Positions 6,309 through 7,851 of a stretch of 7,851 bases of DNA are shown here, one piece after another; the stretch's first letter is position 1; every line of letters starts with the position of its first letter. Source of the stretch: an uncultured Spirochaetaceae bacterium (GTDB taxonomy: Bacteria; Spirochaetota; Spirochaetia; Treponematales; Treponemataceae); contig CADBRC010000205.1 of NCBI GenBank assembly GCA_902796985.1, positions 1 to 7,851 of the forward strand, in the 5' to 3' direction. Below the pieces are notes generated by a model. It saw nothing but the letters and a program-made list of their open reading frames with translations, ran no database searches and was not told the origin of the DNA. The translations under genes and the position numbers were made by a program.

Positions 6309-7115
6309 ATGATGAAACTGAGCGCCATCAAGTCCGATAAAATCTGGGGCTACGAGCAGTGGATTGCATCTACCCATCCGAACGGGCTCCAGAAGGACTT
6401 TGAGAAGTTCGTCGGCGGGGACTATCCCCTTCTGGTCAAGGTGATACAGGCGGACGACAAGTTGAGCGTCCAGGTGCATCCGGACGATGAGACCGCAGAC
6501 TTGTATGAGCACTGCCGGGGCAAGACCGAGTGCTGGTATGTCCTCTCTGCGGACAAGGATGCCCAGCTCGTGCACGGCATGAACGGCATCTACTCTCCCA
6601 GTGAGATACGCAAGGCCATCGAGACAAATTCCATGTCCGACCTGCTCCGCTACGTTAAGGTGGAGGCAGGGGATTTCGTCTACATTCCCGCCGGAACCGT
6701 CCACGCGATAGGCGGCGGCCTCAGGCTGCTTGAGGTTCAGCAGTCCAGTGACATCACCTACCGGCTCTTCGACTGGGGACGGGGACGGGAGTGCCACATA
6801 GAGAAGGGAATCGCGAGCATCAAGAGCGGGGGCATCCGCGATGTCGCCAAGTTCCCCGGTGTCTTCTCCTGCCCCTATTTCACGCTGGAGGAAGTTACCG
6901 TAGAGTCAAAGTACTCCGACGTGCTGCCCCCCGCGAAAGGGGATGCCCGTCCTTCCGATTACGTCCTCTTCTTTGTCATCGGTGGGGAAGGGGAGGTTAA
7001 CGGTGAAAAGGCTTCCAAAGAAGACATATTCGCCTTCGCTCCCGGCGAGGAGGTCAAAGCGACCGGCGGCCTGCACATGATGAAAATCCGTCCCTCAACG
7101 GAAAAGAGGCGTTAG
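6309..7115 (+). CDS. manA: Mannose-6-phosphate isomerase, class I (short form)
   Basis: This zinc enzyme interconverts fructose-6-phosphate and mannose-6-phosphate in the cytoplasm, either feeding mannose into glycolysis or supplying mannose for nucleotide sugars. The cupin metal site is complete: Gln55 and His57 in LSVQVHPDD, Glu74 in GKTECWYVL, and His132 in AGTVHAIGGG. The catalytic Arg152 follows in TYRLFDWGRG. At 268 residues it is nearer the short Bacillus-type enzymes (about 315) than E. coli ManA (391), lacking the helical insertion. The second cupin-like half ends at about 262 with a basic tail (EKRR). AAGGGGGG at 6294-6301, which overlaps the upstream stop, is seven bases before ATG 6309; a second ATG at 6312 is ten bases away and equally in frame. 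It is the last gene of the deoD-nucleotidyltransferase-manA run. Confidence 0.96.
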   Translation: MMKLSAIKSDKIWGYEQWIASTHPNGLQKDFEKFVGGDYPLLVKVIQADDKLSVQVHPDDETADLYEHCRGKTECWYVLSADKDAQLVHGMNGIYSPSEIRKAIETNSMSDLLRYVKVEAGDFVYIPAGTVHAIGGGLRLLEVQQSSDITYRLFDWGRGRECHIEKGIASIKSGGIRDVAKFPGVFSCPYFTLEEVTVESKYSDVLPPAKGDARPSDYVLFFVIGGEGEVNGEKASKEDIFAFAPGEEVKATGGLHMMKIRPSTEKRR

Positions 7116-7122
7116 GACGTTC

Positions 7123-7149
7123 GTCCCGTGGAGCCGGCCTCCGCGGGAC
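7123..7149 (+). terminator. Strong 11-bp stem-loop after manA, without T-run
   Basis: GTCCCGTGGAG (7123-7133) pairs with CTCCGCGGGAC (7139-7149) over eleven positions with one G-T wobble, around the loop CCGGC. It begins eight bases after the manA stop. No run of T follows, so it may protect the 3' end or work with Rho rather than act as an intrinsic terminator. A smaller hairpin, GGAC 7115-7118 with GTCC 7123-7126, competes for its first bases. Confidence 0.6.
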
Positions 7150-7167
7150 ACTGTCGCCTGATTTACC

Positions 7168-7211
7168 CCGGAACCGCTCTTCCTGCACCTGCCTGCCCCT
7201 GCAGCCCTGCC
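7168..7211 (+). other. C-rich tract with five CCTGC repeats
   Basis: Between the manA stem-loop and the next promoter lies a C-rich stretch, with CCTGC at 7182, 7188, 7192, 7198 and 7206. C-rich, unstructured RNA is the usual character of a Rho loading site, so this may help end the operon transcript. That role is inferred; no long open frame favours coding. Confidence 0.35.
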
Positions 7212-7212
7212 G

Positions 7213-7239
7213 TTGCAACATTTGCCGTTATGCTATAAA
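7213..7239 (+). promoter_or_regulatory. Sigma-70-type promoter for the UPF0210 gene
   Basis: TTGCAA (7213-7218) and TATAAA (7234-7239) are separated by 15 bases, and the -10 is extended by TG at 7231-7232. The short spacer is tolerable with an extended -10. Start of transcription is expected near 7246, about 30 bases before the ATG. Confidence 0.6.
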
Positions 7240-7275
7240 ATGACGGGACAATAACGATTGAGACCGGGGCTGATT

Positions 7276-7851
7276 ATGATTTTTTCACCTGTAGAGATTC
7301 AGGAAACCGTTAACATGTTCATGCGGCAGAAGCTGGACATCCGCTGCATTACGATGGGCATCTCGCTTCTGGATTGTGCCTGTGAGGACGAGAAGAAGGC
7401 GTGTTCCAGGATATATGACAAGGTTATGAAGTATGCCGGCCGCCTGGTGCAGGTAGGCCAGGACATAGAGAAGGAGTACGGGGTTCCCATCATAAACAAG
7501 CGGATTTCCGTTACTCCCATAGCCCTTGTGGCGGGAGCGTCCGGCGCGAAGTCCTACGTTGAGTACTGCCGGACACTGGACAAATGCGCCCGGGAGCTGG
7601 GAGTCAATTTCATCGGGGGCTTCTCTGCCCTCGTGCAGAAAGGCATAACTCCCGCCGACCGGATTCTGATTGACTCCATTCCGGAGGCACTGTCCACGAC
7701 TGAGAATGTCTGTTCCTCCGTCAATGTCGGCACGACCAAGAACGGAATCAATATGGATGCGGTCAAGCTGATGGGCGAAATCATAAAGAAGACGTCCGAG
7801 GCTTCCGCCCACTGTCCGGTCAATGCCTGCGCCAAGCTCGTCGTATTCACC
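7276..7851 (+). CDS. UPF0210 / DUF711 (PFL-like) family protein, 3' partial
   Basis: The frame is open from ATG 7276 to the last base, giving the first 192 residues of a protein that is about 450 long in this family. The match is strong: [15 protein letters not shown] at about 20-34, [12 protein letters not shown] at 73-84, [16 protein letters not shown] at about 109-124, [16 protein letters not shown] at about 147-162, and CAKLVVF at the edge. The closest sequence I can recall is the streptococcal UPF0210 protein, which starts in register within two residues. The family is structurally related to pyruvate formate-lyase folds but has no established reaction. In many Firmicutes it is paired with a small ACT-domain protein; here the upstream neighbour is manA, so such a partner, if present, would be to the right. 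A GGGG at 7266-7269 is a weak ribosome binding site six bases before the ATG. It has its own promoter and is separate from the manA operon. Confidence 0.95.
   Translation, partial: MIFSPVEIQETVNMFMRQKLDIRCITMGISLLDCACEDEKKACSRIYDKVMKYAGRLVQVGQDIEKEYGVPIINKRISVTPIALVAGASGAKSYVEYCRTLDKCARELGVNFIGGFSALVQKGITPADRILIDSIPEALSTTENVCSSVNVGTTKNGINMDAVKLMGEIIKKTSEASAHCPVNACAKLVVFT

Noticed and set aside
5351..6331. Long antisense open frame (326 codons) over the nucleotidyltransferase gene
   Set aside because: It is the mirror of a real gene in GC-rich DNA. The plus-strand protein has clear family motifs and the antisense translation has none.

Overview
The window looks like a chromosomal segment of a GC-rich spirochaete, most probably a Treponema relative. 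This assignment is inferred from the mix of genes (a methyl-accepting chemotaxis protein, a lipoprotein with a loose spirochaete-type lipobox, a beta-barrel outer-membrane-like protein, and a sugar nucleotidyltransferase beside a short ManA). No rRNA or other phylogenetic marker is present to prove it. I see no insertion sequence, prophage, CRISPR array, tRNA or rRNA. Coding is dense and codon use is broadly even, with no obvious foreign island.

Left block (1-1535, + strand): the 3' end of a chemotaxis receptor, then, 17 bases later and behind a strong Shine-Dalgarno sequence, an unassigned cysteine-rich lipoprotein. This pair converges on a minus-strand pair. The 315-base gap between them (1536-1850) holds a weak terminator-like element, an array of eight tandem 22-base units, and an isolated stem-loop.

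Middle block (1851-4572, - strand): a threonine-synthase-family protein followed one base later by a signal-peptide-bearing, probably outer-membrane, beta-barrel protein. The threonine synthase homologue is intact in length and keeps most of the PLP-cradle motifs, but the residue aligned with the catalytic PLP-binding lysine (E. coli Lys107) is arginine, encoded by CGC. It may be a pseudoenzyme or have a changed function. This is the most interesting single observation in the window.

Right block (4660-7115, + strand): DeoD-type purine nucleoside phosphorylase, a nucleotidyltransferase of unknown sugar specificity, and class I mannose-6-phosphate isomerase, with gaps of 25 and 13 bases. They probably form one operon linking nucleoside salvage with sugar-phosphate and nucleotide-sugar supply. 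deoD and the threonine synthase homologue diverge from an 87-base gap. Each has a good -10 hexamer so close to its start codon that both mRNAs could be leaderless or nearly so. After manA comes an 11-bp stem-loop with no T-run and a C-rich tract, then a recognisable promoter and the first 192 codons of a UPF0210/DUF711 (PFL-like) protein that runs off the right edge.

Most of the window is ordinary metabolism and envelope biology. I do not see a clear defence or mobile system. The points worth a second look are the Lys-to-Arg change, the 22-base array, the divergent near-leaderless promoters, and the conserved-looking but uncharacterised neighbour pairs.
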